Part shown: positions 54,883-64,000 of the stretch, piece after piece
Layout of the letters: each line of letters starts with the position of its first letter
Position numbering within the stretch: position 1 is the first letter of the stretch
Assembly (NCBI GenBank): GCA_020002185.1
Contig: CM034541.1
Location: forward strand, 26,293,114 to 26,357,113
DNA: 64,000 bases
Origin: Paraescarpia echinospica
Lineage: Eukaryota > Annelida > Polychaeta > Sabellida > Siboglinidae
Direction: 5' to 3'
Program-made: the position numbers and the translations under genes
Notes under the pieces: generated by a model
Databases searched by the model: none
Told to the model about the DNA's origin: nothing
What the model saw: only the letters and a program-made list of their open reading frames with translations

Positions 54883-56920
54883 AGGCCCTATTCAGTGATT
54901 CCAGGTATTGACATTGTTGTTGCTTTGAGTTTGACAGTTTTGTGCTATTTCGTTTTTTTGTTATGACCTCAGGTTTATTTTCTCTGTTAGTGCACACACA
55001 TGTAAGTGAATGAGTCTTATTAGTGCACGATCTTCAATTTTATCTTGAACTTCTGTTGCGTTTAGGAATAATTCGACTGCGCATGCGCTCGGTTGTCGAC
55101 AACATCATGTTTATTTCAGTAATTTGTCATTATATTTATTCGGTGTTAACATGAAACCAACATCATAATTATGTCTGATGGGAGTCTGTATACACATGAC
55201 AACGTTAGATTAAATATAATAGCTGATTCACTCCGTTTTCAATAAATAGCATCGTTTTCAGTACATGTTTACACTTTCTACCAAGCACGTGGACGATGAG
55301 TCAGGGATCAGGCCAACAGCCAATGGGCACCACGGAGATATTTCCCTATCTTGCTTGTTTGGGAAAACATTAATTAGCCGCCGTGTACCACCCTGGCTCT
55401 TTGGGCATTTTTCTAATTACCACAAACTTAGCGTAGATCAAGATCTATAAAAAGTGAAAGCCTGGTGGCAAACGGAAAACTACACAAACACCTGGTGTTA
55501 ACTGTTGAACTAACTCTAAAGCCTAAACTGGAGTTATTTAGATTGATACGTCCAATCGAATATTGCTGTTGATTGCCGTGCCACCCGTATAAAAAAATTA
55601 TCTAAAATCTGTATGAGATTTTATTTATATTGCCATATAACTGAAAGCTGGAAACTTATTGATTAAACGAGATGAGTAGTTTTAGTAGATGCGTGAACTT
55701 CGATGTTTCACCAGTAGCGGTGCTAGGTGCCAATGTATATACGTAGACGCCTAGCGGACAAGCAGGGACCATCGGTCCATCGTTGGCCGTCAGCAAAGTC
55801 CGTGTCTTATTGTATATTCACTATAGACAATGATATGCAGTGTTAAATAATGGCTCCTAAGGCTGCAAATACTATGTTCGTTTTGATACCATTGGTTATA
55901 GTAGCTGACCCCCCTTCTCCAACCATTGGCGGATCCCCCATCCTCACAAGCCAGGGGTGTGACTACTGGCATATTCTCCCGCTTTCTGCATCCGCCCATG
56001 CTAACATTGTTGATTTGTTTCCATTCTGGTCACAACGTTAATGTTTTCACGCTGGTTGTAGGCCAAGAACATTGTGTTTCTAGAATTCATATCCAAGTTC
56101 AACCCAATTCAAGGTCAAGTCAAGGTTTCCACTCAAGTTTCAAATAATTATCCTCCAAACAGCATTGGCTAACGCAGAAGTTTATGGTGGTGCGTATACC
56201 ATAATCCCAATTATTTTCATCCTTAAAAATGAATTATTAAATATTTTAGCTTTACGTGTTTGGGGGAAATCGAGCATTCTAACATAATAGTGAACTGTCA
56301 GTTCCAGCGAGTAATGTTTTAAATGATAAAACGCATTTTTTTCCAGAATAATACATGCACAACGTGGACTTGATGTAGCAGGCAAAAGTCTAAATTAACA
56401 GTTTAGTAGTCGACTATGTATAAAGTATTGCGCTGAGTCGCATTCGTTTGGTTAATGGGGTAAGATCACATTAAGAATTCGTCCGCCATTACCGAGTTAA
56501 AGAATGCCCTTGAAGATAGCGTTTTGGTGTTATATGTGAATTTGTTTCGAGCATTGTTACATGGGACGTGTTGGTCCAGTGAATACTGAGTCTACTATTG
56601 CACTAGATCTCTCACGAGGTACTCGTACCAATAAATATGCCCTAGTCGCCCGCCTATTCGCACGGTGGCTATTTTGCAGAACGCACCAATATTTCAAAAT
56701 CCGTCATCAGATTGGGGCGAAATTGAAGGATATCAGTTTTGGGTGGATTTTTCTGAAAATGTGTCAATGGAGGTTAAATATGCTGTTAAATTTTCAAGAA
56801 GATTGTTATATAAACTCTGCAGGAAATGAAGGAAACGTTATAATGGCCGCTTATGTAATATCTAATGTGGTCTTACCCTTAATGTGAAAGGGTCAACCCA
56901 CAAAGGAATTCTCAACTTAC
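54883..56920. other. No gene recognised
   Basis: Several open frames of 60-108 codons (for example 56,561-56,887, +) show no domain I recognise. No long repeats seen. Confidence 0.4.
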
Positions 56921-57203
56921 TTTGACCAAAAGGAATAGAAGGAAAGAGGCACCACTCAAGATAAATATCGGTCGAAAAGTGAAGCCAGGGCAATTAGTGG
57001 CGCCACCCGGCGGCTATCTAAGAGAACTACGCAGTGGAGCTATATTTTCAATGTTGTAGCATAGCGACTTCACTAAAACAGCGCACAAATCCTTATCCTT
57101 GTGGGTACGTATGTACACAAACACACGCTACTTTGAAGACAATTATTTATTCTTCAAATGGGCTCTCCATTTTTTCTTTTAAAATAAAATATGTTGGACG
57201 CAT

Positions 57204-57613
57204 GTGCCCGCCGTATGCTGGATGTCACGTATGTGGGTGCCCGCCGTATGCTGGATGTCACGTATTGGGTGCCCGCCGTATGCTGGATGTCACGTATGTG
57301 GGTGCCCGCCGTATGCTGGATGTCACGTATGTGGGTGCCCGCCGTATGCTGGATGTCACGTATGTGGGTGCCCGCCGTATGCTGGATGTCACGTATGTGG
57401 GTGCCCGCCGTATGCTGGATGTCACGTATGTGGGTGCCCGCCGTATGCTGGATGTCACGTATGTGGGTGCCCGCCGTATGCTGGATGTCACGTATGTGGG
57501 TGCCCGCCGTATGCTGGATGTCACGTATGTGGGTGCCCGCCGTATGCTGGATGTCACGTATGTGGGTGCCCGCCGTATGCTGGATGTCACGTATGTGGGT
57601 GCCCGCCGTATGT
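57204..57613. repeat. 33-bp minisatellite, ~13 units
   Basis: The unit is GTGGGTGCCCGCCGTATGCT followed by GGATGTCACGTAT. Almost all units are identical; the second-to-third junction lacks one G. Because 33 is divisible by three and the unit lacks stops in most frames, it appears as repeated RRMLDVTYVGA, CPPYAGCHVCG, WVPAVCWMSRM or RRAPTYVTSSI peptides. None has independent support as a gene. Confidence 0.97.
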
Positions 57614-57659
57614 TGCGCCTACTTACCTGTTTACATATGCGACAACTACGGGACTTTTC

Positions 57660-59010
57660 TATTTCTCTCACGTGAAGTTGTGAAGTTGTTGTTATTCATC
57701 ATCAACAAAGCTTGGAGGGAAATGTTGATGAATAAGTTCAACACATAATCTTTCAGCGTGCACATTCCGGCAGGACAGACAACTGAGTCTTCGGGTATTT
57801 CTTTGACGAGAAGACGGCGCAGTCTACTTCGGACTTTATCCATATGTAGAGTGTGGCTTGTTTTCTTGAAAGCACGCTCCGTGTTTTCAACTGTTGAAGC
57901 CAGTTCTTTACTTGGAGTTACAAGTCCAGTTTGAGTAGCAGCACTTCTGTCGATGAACTTGTCGGTGAACCAATCAGGGTTTGCTGACATTGTTGACGTA
58001 CTTTGTCACGCAGTTTCCTGGCCATGTACCCTGCTATGTATGTCAATGTGTTTTCTTCCTCAATGGAGAGGTCTTCCGTCTCAACGTTGAAATAATGACT
58101 GGTCATTTATCCTGTTTGAGAGAAAACGGTCAGAGGATCATCTTCATCGGCGGCGATGTGTTGACACGCAGTACTGAAAGACTTGAGATTGAGAAGAAAA
58201 ATGTCCCCGTCTTTCCTGCAGTTGCTCTCTTTGCTTTGCAATAGAATAGAATCAACCATTACCTGACGAAGGTAGAGTCGGAACTGCTCAGCTGAAGGGT
58301 TGGCCACCCTTAAACCTGATCACAGCAAAGGGGTTATCTAAGCAATATTGATTTAGCCGGCTAGTTATGAAAAACTTTGCCTGAAAATTGTGATAGCGAC
58401 AGCGACAGAAGACTACGAATGGTCATCAACCATCTGGGTAGACATGAAGTTTACGCGTGCTTCCAGACTCAAGTGACAAAAGCCACTCTATGGTAGACAG
58501 AAGAAATTCCCTGTGCCCTGATGTGTTTGACAAAGCTGTTGTGTATGCTTGAATGCCTTGCTGTTGAACCAGTTGAACAGACGTTCCAAGAACAGTGGTA
58601 TTTCTTCTGCGTCATCATGGAGTGACTTCAATGTAACCTTTGTAGAAATACCAGCAGCCACAGACTGACAGAAGACTTGGGTCGCATATTTAACTCGCAA
58701 AACCGAAAACGGGGGCAAGTCAATGTGCTTGTGTCTCAGTTTAGGAGCCATAAGCTCAGCATTTGTGGAATCGATCAGGAAAAACTGACGAATGTAGCTC
58801 CACTTACTGCTTTTCCCATCTCGTTTGAAGCCTGTTTTCGTGAGGTGGTTCATCGTGGTTTTTTTTAGCAGATGAGGTGGGTCGTACCTGACATAGATCT
58901 TGTTCTCGTCTTGGAGGAAGAAAGACTCATAGACGTGCCTCAAGTGTCTTTCGATTATTCGACCCTTGGTCATATATGACCACTTTGATGTCCAAACCAA
59001 CGCTGATCAT
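57660..59010 (-). pseudogene. THAP9/P-element-like transposase relic
   Basis: In minus-strand order: VIYDQGSNNRKTLEAR (about 58,960), ENKIYVRYDPPHLLKKT and WSYIRQFFLIDSTNAELMAP, then PPFSVLRVKYATQVFCQSVA (58,490-58,900), NPSAEQFRLYLRQVMVDSIL with SNCRKDGDIFLL (58,107-58,307), and IEEENTLTYIAGYMARKL, SKELASTVENTERAF (57,700-58,106). These are the GTP-binding insertion and C-terminal RNase H parts of P/THAP9 transposases. The N-terminal THAP DNA-binding domain and first catalytic part are absent. At least three frameshifts or stops. The original protein would have cut and pasted its own element. Confidence 0.75.
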
Positions 59011-59556
59011 CTAATTCATAGTCGTAGCGGATTCTCGTCCGTTTCAAATAACGGCACTGTTTGTTGACATTTCTATAACACCAGTTGAAGTACACAATTA
59101 TCTAGATTATAGTTTATCACAAACGCCCTAAATATTGTACGTAAACTACAAAAAACAACTTGCTAGTCTCTCTCTTCCTCCACCATTTGTTACATATAGG
59201 TGAACATTCAATTCTTCTGTAATCTAGTGTACCCGTAGGCTAGGCGCGTTGAGCAAGTGAATTCTTTAATTTATTTCATCAGTTATAAAATATAAGAATG
59301 TCAACAGTGATCTATAACACAACCATGTTCAATTGTTTGTACCTTTCAGCATCTTTAGGAAACCGAAAACACACTTATTGGGACATTTACTTTTATAATT
59401 GGAACAATTCGGTGCGCTGTACCAAGAGGTGCTGTCGTGTCTCTGTGCCAACGTGTAGTTATCCTAGATAGCCGCCCGAGGGCGCTCTTGCATGCCGGCT
59501 TCACTGAAACAGCGGAGTGGTGCCTCTTTCCTTCTATTCTTTTTGCTTTGACCAAG

Positions 59557-60160
59557 CCTGGTGAGTTGAATTTACTATATATAATGGCACAGCGGTAATC
59601 CTTGTTGTGCCTGTTTAATGCCAACAAATAATTGTCCTGATTAATCTACGCTGGAGTCGGGTTTGTTACTCAAATAGATTAAAGGCTGCATGATTACACA
59701 TGGGAAACACAAAGCAGTATTACCTACGACGATAAACAGCAATAATATATTATGCGGGAGTGCCGGTGTACTGGTCTGGAAGGAGGTTCCGGTCTGAGAG
59801 TAAGTTCCGGTTCCGTTTTGCGTATTGCGCATGCTCGCGCAAGCGCAGTACATCAAATTCGACCAACGGGGAGCAACATGACCTCAGGTGACCGATCAAC
59901 TTTGACCCCGTGCCAGAAGTATGCGGCGACTGAGTAACATCGCGGTGAGCAACGTGACCTCAGGTGACCGATCAACTTTGACTCTTGCTCGACGCACTTG
60001 GCGACTGAGTTACAAAATTAATCAAGTTTCGTTTGCTGTAGCGACCGTTACTCCACCGACCTATTTGCAACCCCCTACGGTGCTGAACAGGATCGTACAC
60101 CTGCGTGTGACTGCACTGTTTACAGGCACTTAGTTAGTATCGGTTGACATATCTTTTGTT
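59557..60160. other. Intergenic; 75-bp tandem duplication with nuclear-receptor-like half sites
   Basis: The segments 59,868-59,939 and 59,945-60,017 are two copies of a phrase starting GAGCAACRTGACCTCAGGTG. Each contains TGACCT-C-AGGTGA and, on the minus strand, a DR1-like pair (GGGTCA-A-AGTTGA or GAGTCA-A-AGTTGA). Matches to nuclear-receptor half sites are by eye only. Confidence 0.4.
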
Positions 60161-60163
60161 CAG

Positions 60164-60331
60164 AAAATAGCTGTGATGCAGCGGGAGAAACTTGGAGATG
60201 AGAACCGACGGTACATGGCATGCATAAGGCATTACCTAGTCACCAAAAAACACTTGGTGTTTGAGAAGCGAATGCGCAATGCTGTCTTGAAAGCTACGCA
60301 GCATGGCAAGTATCAAATAGACGTTGAGTAG
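60164..60331 (+). CDS. Possible terminal coding exon of an unknown gene
   Basis: A good acceptor-like tract (ATATCTTTTGTTCAG, ending 60,163) is followed by 55 codons, KIAVMQREKLGDENRRYMAC...GKYQIDVE, then TAG at 60,329-60,331. The peptide is basic, charged and helix-friendly, with no low complexity, unlike the random frames nearby. An internal ATG at 60,176 would give 51 residues. I do not recognise the family. It could be a host exon or a transposon remnant. Confidence 0.35.
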   Translation, partial: KIAVMQREKLGDENRRYMACIRHYLVTKKHLVFEKRMRNAVLKATQHGKYQIDVE

Positions 60332-61737
60332 ACTGTCCAGCCCCATGGCCAGGCCAATAGCCTGTAGCCTAGCGTATAGTATATTATGCCATAAGCCAGT
60401 CTATTAATATGGGTCTCTTAAATAATATAGATGTCAGAATAGGGGCCTATGTTTTTGAAAGAAGTATAATAATGAAACGATGGTTGGACGCAAGGACGTG
60501 GCTATTAACACAGCTGCTCTGCAGGCCCACCGTTTATTACATAGAATGGTTATTATTCTTATCTTTCTGTGGGTTGTACCTCTTGACTTCCTGAACCAGA
60601 AATAAATATTCCTTTGACAAAACAGACACCCATGACAGGCATTATAGGTTGGTGGCTATTTTTTGGCAAATATAAATAAAAATTGCACTCAACCTGATAT
60701 GTCAAACGGCTTCAGTCTTACTCTTAGATGACCAAATGTACTGCTAGTTTGTGTAAAATAAAATTTACATTCCTTGCCCATGGGAGCCAAACCTTAATAC
60801 ACGGGCCCCCACGATAAGTGCTATTTGAAATCGGTTAATTGTGATTTCTATTTTGTGAATATTCTTTCAGTTTAAATTATTAACGCTGTTAAACAATCGT
60901 TTTATCTCAAAATGTATAGGCCTAGGGGCCTACCACTAAAAATGTATACCAACCTAAATACCAATGTATTTGACCATATATAGTGCAATTAATGAATGAA
61001 ATAGATTAATAAATCATCGACAATCACTCGCTATCAGCATTGCATTTAGCAGAGGTACTTACATTGTTATTGTTACACATTGTATTTGTGTCTGAATAAA
61101 GTGATATTTTCTGTTTTAGAAGTAGACACAGTGACACACAAGCCTATTCACAGTGTCTGGGAATACTGTTACATTACAATAAGGAACTTACTAATTAATT
61201 TTATCATACTGACTTGGTAGACTTTGTAGTGTTAACTTGTTTCAAGTGAATTGTGACATTCTCTACATAGTCTGCTCTGGCCCTTATCACTAGAATTTAG
61301 GCTATGGCAGTGGCAGCATCAGGTAACTTGTGTTCGTCATTTCACCCGTCAGTTTTGTAGTAAGCTTTACTGATTAATTGTAACAAGTGAACAATGCTAT
61401 TGCAACAACTGCAACTTTTGTAAATGGCCCTTATTAAGTTGTCTGTTTTGTATTTTTTTATTGAAACTTGAACATTGTTTTTTTTTTAACATTGTTTATT
61501 TTAAATTAAGAGTAGATGCTAATGTCTCGGCATCTGTTGGTGGTTCAAATCCGTCAGGTAAATGCACAAACCTTTGTGCATAATTACCCCTGGCATGGGC
61601 TTATTGACCGATACATTGCATCTGCGAGTGTAATTATGTTGATATTTCATTAAAATGACTTTCAATGATGCAACAGTTAAAGCATCAGATATAGTCCATT
61701 GAAGAAAGATCCAAACAACTGATTTACCCCATACCTT
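60332..61737. other. No gene recognised
   Basis: AT-rich unique sequence. A 103-codon minus-strand open frame that begins inside the LINE tails (61,519-61,830) has no recognisable domain. Confidence 0.4.
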
Positions 61738-61787
61738 CCTTGTCCACCTGCCATCTAGAGTTAATTCTCTAGGTGGCAATCTTATTA
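61738..61787 (+). repeat. Element A 3' tip (hairpin plus one decamer)
   Basis: CTTGTCCACCTGCCATCTAG leads into a hairpin (61,750-61,777; stem GCCATCTAGAG with CTCTAGGTGGC, one G-T pair) and AATCTTATTA. Only the last ~50 bases of the element were inserted or retained. Confidence 0.8.
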
Positions 61788-61815
61788 AATATATATACTG
61801 TAATACATATATTAA

Positions 61816-62255
61816 AAAAGATTGCAACACAGAGAATTACCTCTAGATGGCAGGTGGACAAGGAAGCGTTTTGGCTTACTGAGAGCCCAACCCTTTTGCA
61901 TCCCGCCCTTCTGAGGTGTGTCGATTTTATTTACACATATTCACGCAGCTAACACCCACACAATCAGCAGCTAATCTGTCCTATTAATTTACAGTTCTTT
62001 GTGAAAATTTGAACTTTCTTAATAATATAGGTCCCAGTACTGATCCCTGTGGTACCCCACTCAAAACTGATTTTCAGTTTGAATCCTCCCCATCAACTAT
62101 TATTCATTGTCTTCTGTCAATCAGCCAATTTTCTATCCAGTTAATTATACCATTTCCTGTGCCATGGGCCTTTAGTTTAAGTACTAATCTTTGATGTGAC
62201 ACTTTGTCGAAAGCTTTCTGAAAATCTATGTAGATGATATGTACTGGTGATCTCT
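61816..62255 (-). mobile_element. Element A 3' fragment with internal deletion
   Basis: The minus strand carries the reverse transcriptase region (about 62,020-62,255, with counterparts of YLDFQKAFDKVPHQRL through VPQGS). It then jumps across a deletion of several hundred bases at about 62,015 to the ORF2 C-terminus and 3' UTR, ending in a hairpin (61,824-61,851) and tail (61,816-61,823). It faces the previous fragment tail to tail across 28 bases. Confidence 0.8.
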
Positions 62256-63270
62256 CCCATATATAAATATATGGAGTATCTTGAAAAGAATGGGTATGAC
62301 GTCCTATTGTGGGGGTCGTACATTAATTACTAAAAGTTTGGTGCTCCAGATTCAAGCTGAAAACTACCCACATGCATAATACGCAAGCTTGATTCTAAGT
62401 AAATGTTATGCCTCAGGTGATTTTCACAGGGCTGCTGTCATTAGATGTAAATTCTACATGCTCACTAGTAGCAGCCAGTGACCCAACTGACATGAACGCA
62501 ATTAGTTAGGTTCAGACAATTGTTTGCACAATCTCAAATCTCCAGCCAGGGACAGTCAGTGACTGAGCTGGGTGAACTGTGAATGTCCAGTGGGTGATCA
62601 GGTACGTCAGGGCTGGGTTAAAAATGTGAAAGTGAACACAATCCAGCTATACAGTATTTAACTTAAATTCTCAAATTGTACTTTCAAGTTTTAGATAAAT
62701 TTGTACAATGTAATTGGGTTTTATTAGCTTGCTTGGCCTATTACAGACATTAGTTCCAGTTAGCCTCTTCAGCGGATATTGTGTTCTTTTTGTCTTTTAT
62801 TAAAATTAATCGTCAAGTGAGTTAAAGTTGATTTCTAATTTAATTGAAGTTAGTTTACATTGAATGTTAATTAAATTAAAGTTATTTGTTAATTTAATTT
62901 AATTGAAAAAATTGGGAGGTTAATTTAATTTAATTGACCTCATAAATGTATAATATTAATTAATTTAACTGGAAAATATTTGAGTTCATGTATTTTAATT
63001 AATGTTCAAAGTTAGTTTCCCATGCCTGCTCTTAATATTCTTTGATGTGTCCTGCACTAAATAAGTGTAGGTATGCAAGCATACTAAATTGTTCTATGTG
63101 AAGGAATCTTCATAGTACATTGAGAGTTACTTTGTTGTAATAAATGTGATAGATCATAGAACGATATTTTATACTCAGTATTTAATTATTGTGTTGTGTT
63201 ATATTTTATAAATATCATAATGTGGCGTCTTGGCATCCATATAGTTTAACAAATAAGATAACTATAAGTT
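62256..63270. other. No gene; (TTAATTTAAT)-rich stretch
   Basis: 62,795-62,990 is a low-complexity AATTAA/TTAATT repeat. Remaining sequence is unique and AT-rich, with no coding signal. Confidence 0.5.
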
Positions 63271-63274
63271 AAAA

Positions 63275-63599
63275 AAGGTAAGTTCTTATATAGCGCAGTA
63301 TCCAGTCCTTAGGACTGTTCAATGCGGTTTACACTTTACTCCCTGGCAGACCTGTTCAATCGAACACCATCTCGACTTCTCTTGGACGTATTCAGCCACC
63401 CTGCGATTAATGCGTGAAGACTATCCGTACACAAATATCCACCACTGTCTACAGCAAGGTACTCAGTCATACAGCTGATTGAACTAAAGCAATGTAGAGT
63501 AAACGAACTTGCCCAAAGTTCGACACCGCCGCACAGGATTCGAACCTGCTTCCTCTCTGTCGAGAGTCCGGAGCTCTTACTCTTGTGCTACTGCGCTCC
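63275..63599 (-). mobile_element. tRNA-derived SINE
   Basis: The minus strand starts GGAGCGCAGTAGCACAAGAG and has an A-box-like TAGCACAAGAG (63,580-63,590) and a perfect B box GGTTCGAATCC (63,536-63,546), the internal RNA polymerase III promoter of a tRNA head. A body of about 230 bases follows, and the 3' end reads ACTGCGCTATATAAGAACTT. The GCGCTATATAA tail is typical of SINEs that borrow a LINE 3' end. It is not a functional tRNA gene, since the cloverleaf is incomplete. I saw no clear flanking duplication. Confidence 0.75.
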
Positions 63600-64000
63600 A
63601 CATACATTATATTATTATTTGTTATGAACAATGAATAGCATAGATATAATAAATGTAATTTACATTTATATATGATGCATGGTTACCATCTTGTGACTGT
63701 TTTACTAAATTGTGATTTGATCATCTTATGATACATTCACCATAATCATCATGTATGTTTCAATTGCAACTTTGTGATTTGCACTGCAGAGAATAGTTCC
63801 ACCAAGTGTTGTTTAAATGGTTTCATTAGTTCATCTGTTGTAAACCTTTGGAATGTGATTTGTTATTATTGGAAATGAGTAAAAAAATAGTTAATGTGTA
63901 AGATATAATAGGAATTGCGAGGCAATGTTAACATTTGGACACCGTATAGCATTATAATAATGTGTATTATGCAGTAGTAAAAGTGTCAATTGCCTACTCT
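63600..64000. other. No gene seen
   Basis: AT-rich unique sequence, including the second copy of the GCAGAGAATAGTTCCACCAA phrase near 63,787. Confidence 0.5.

Larger units (their letters stand above)
56921..59556 (-). mobile_element. P-element/THAP9-like DNA transposon relic
   Basis: Imperfect inverted repeats of about 110 bases flank a minus-strand transposase relic. The left repeat is 56,921-57,034. The reverse complement of 59,449-59,556 matches it through AATAGAAGGAAAGAGGCACC and CGGCTATCTA. Between the left repeat and the transposase C-terminus lies a 33-bp minisatellite (57,204-57,613). The outermost ends and target duplication are not clear. The repeats may instead be two independent inverted insertions. 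Confidence 0.6.

Noticed and set aside
57034..57748. Repeat protein of 11-residue units (RRMLDVTYVGA or CPPYAGCHVCG)
   Set aside because: A 33-bp minisatellite gives equal-quality frames on both strands. Nothing outside the repeat supports a gene.
63536..63599. tRNA gene
   Set aside because: A and B boxes are present, but the cloverleaf is incomplete and a SINE body follows.

Overview
The window is animal nuclear DNA, most likely from a marine invertebrate. It has AT-rich intergenic sequence, several clades of non-LTR retrotransposon, remnants of hAT, P/THAP9 and PIF/Harbinger DNA transposons, a tRNA-derived SINE, many micro- and minisatellites, and one single-exon fukutin/FKRP-like (LicD) gene. 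Nothing looks prokaryotic: there are no operons or ribosome binding sites. I cannot fix the phylum from the sequence.

Layout. 0-2.7 kb: a decayed transposon-like coding relic and the 3' tip of a CR1-like LINE. 2.7-5.8 kb: a 5'-truncated, minus-strand copy of that LINE ('element A'). 8.2-11.5 kb: a minus-strand LINE of another clade ('element C') with one nonsense codon and one frameshift. 13-14.2 kb: LINE scraps, one split by a GA microsatellite. 14.25-18.3 kb: a minus-strand LINE ('element B') with both ORFs open. 19-26.7 kb: satellites, a small foldback MITE and a 2 kb foldback. 26.8-34.7 kb: nested insertions, with hAT-type ends enclosing an L2-type relic that holds a full-length 4.8 kb element A. 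35.5-36.55 kb: exactly 1000 N. 36.55-43.1 kb: relics and trinucleotide arrays. 43.14-49.84 kb: a near-identical second copy of 28.84-35.55 kb, running on into the complete FKRP/LicD-like gene (49,776-51,587). 51.8-53.3 kb: a Harbinger pair. 56.9-59.6 kb: a P/THAP9-like transposon relic with inverted repeats and an internal 33-bp minisatellite. 61.7-62.3 kb: two element A 3' ends facing each other. 63.3-63.6 kb: a SINE.

How it works together. Apart from the LicD-type sugar-phosphate transferase and perhaps one short exon near 60.2 kb, the coding content is selfish DNA. Element A encodes ORF1 (PHD-like zinc domain, low-complexity linker, SGNH esterase) and ORF2 (EEP endonuclease plus reverse transcriptase). 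It ends in a structured hairpin followed by decamer repeats, as expected of CR1/L2-group elements that recognise their own 3' end. The ORF2 endonuclease motif lies upstream of any in-frame AUG. ORF1 ends in every readable copy with T-TTA-AAC directly before its stop codon, the canonical -1 frameshift heptamer in the correct phase. I infer that ORF2 is made as an ORF1-ORF2 fusion by programmed frameshifting. The 6.7 kb direct duplication around the N gap may be an unpurged haplotig or misjoin and should be resolved before copy number is interpreted.
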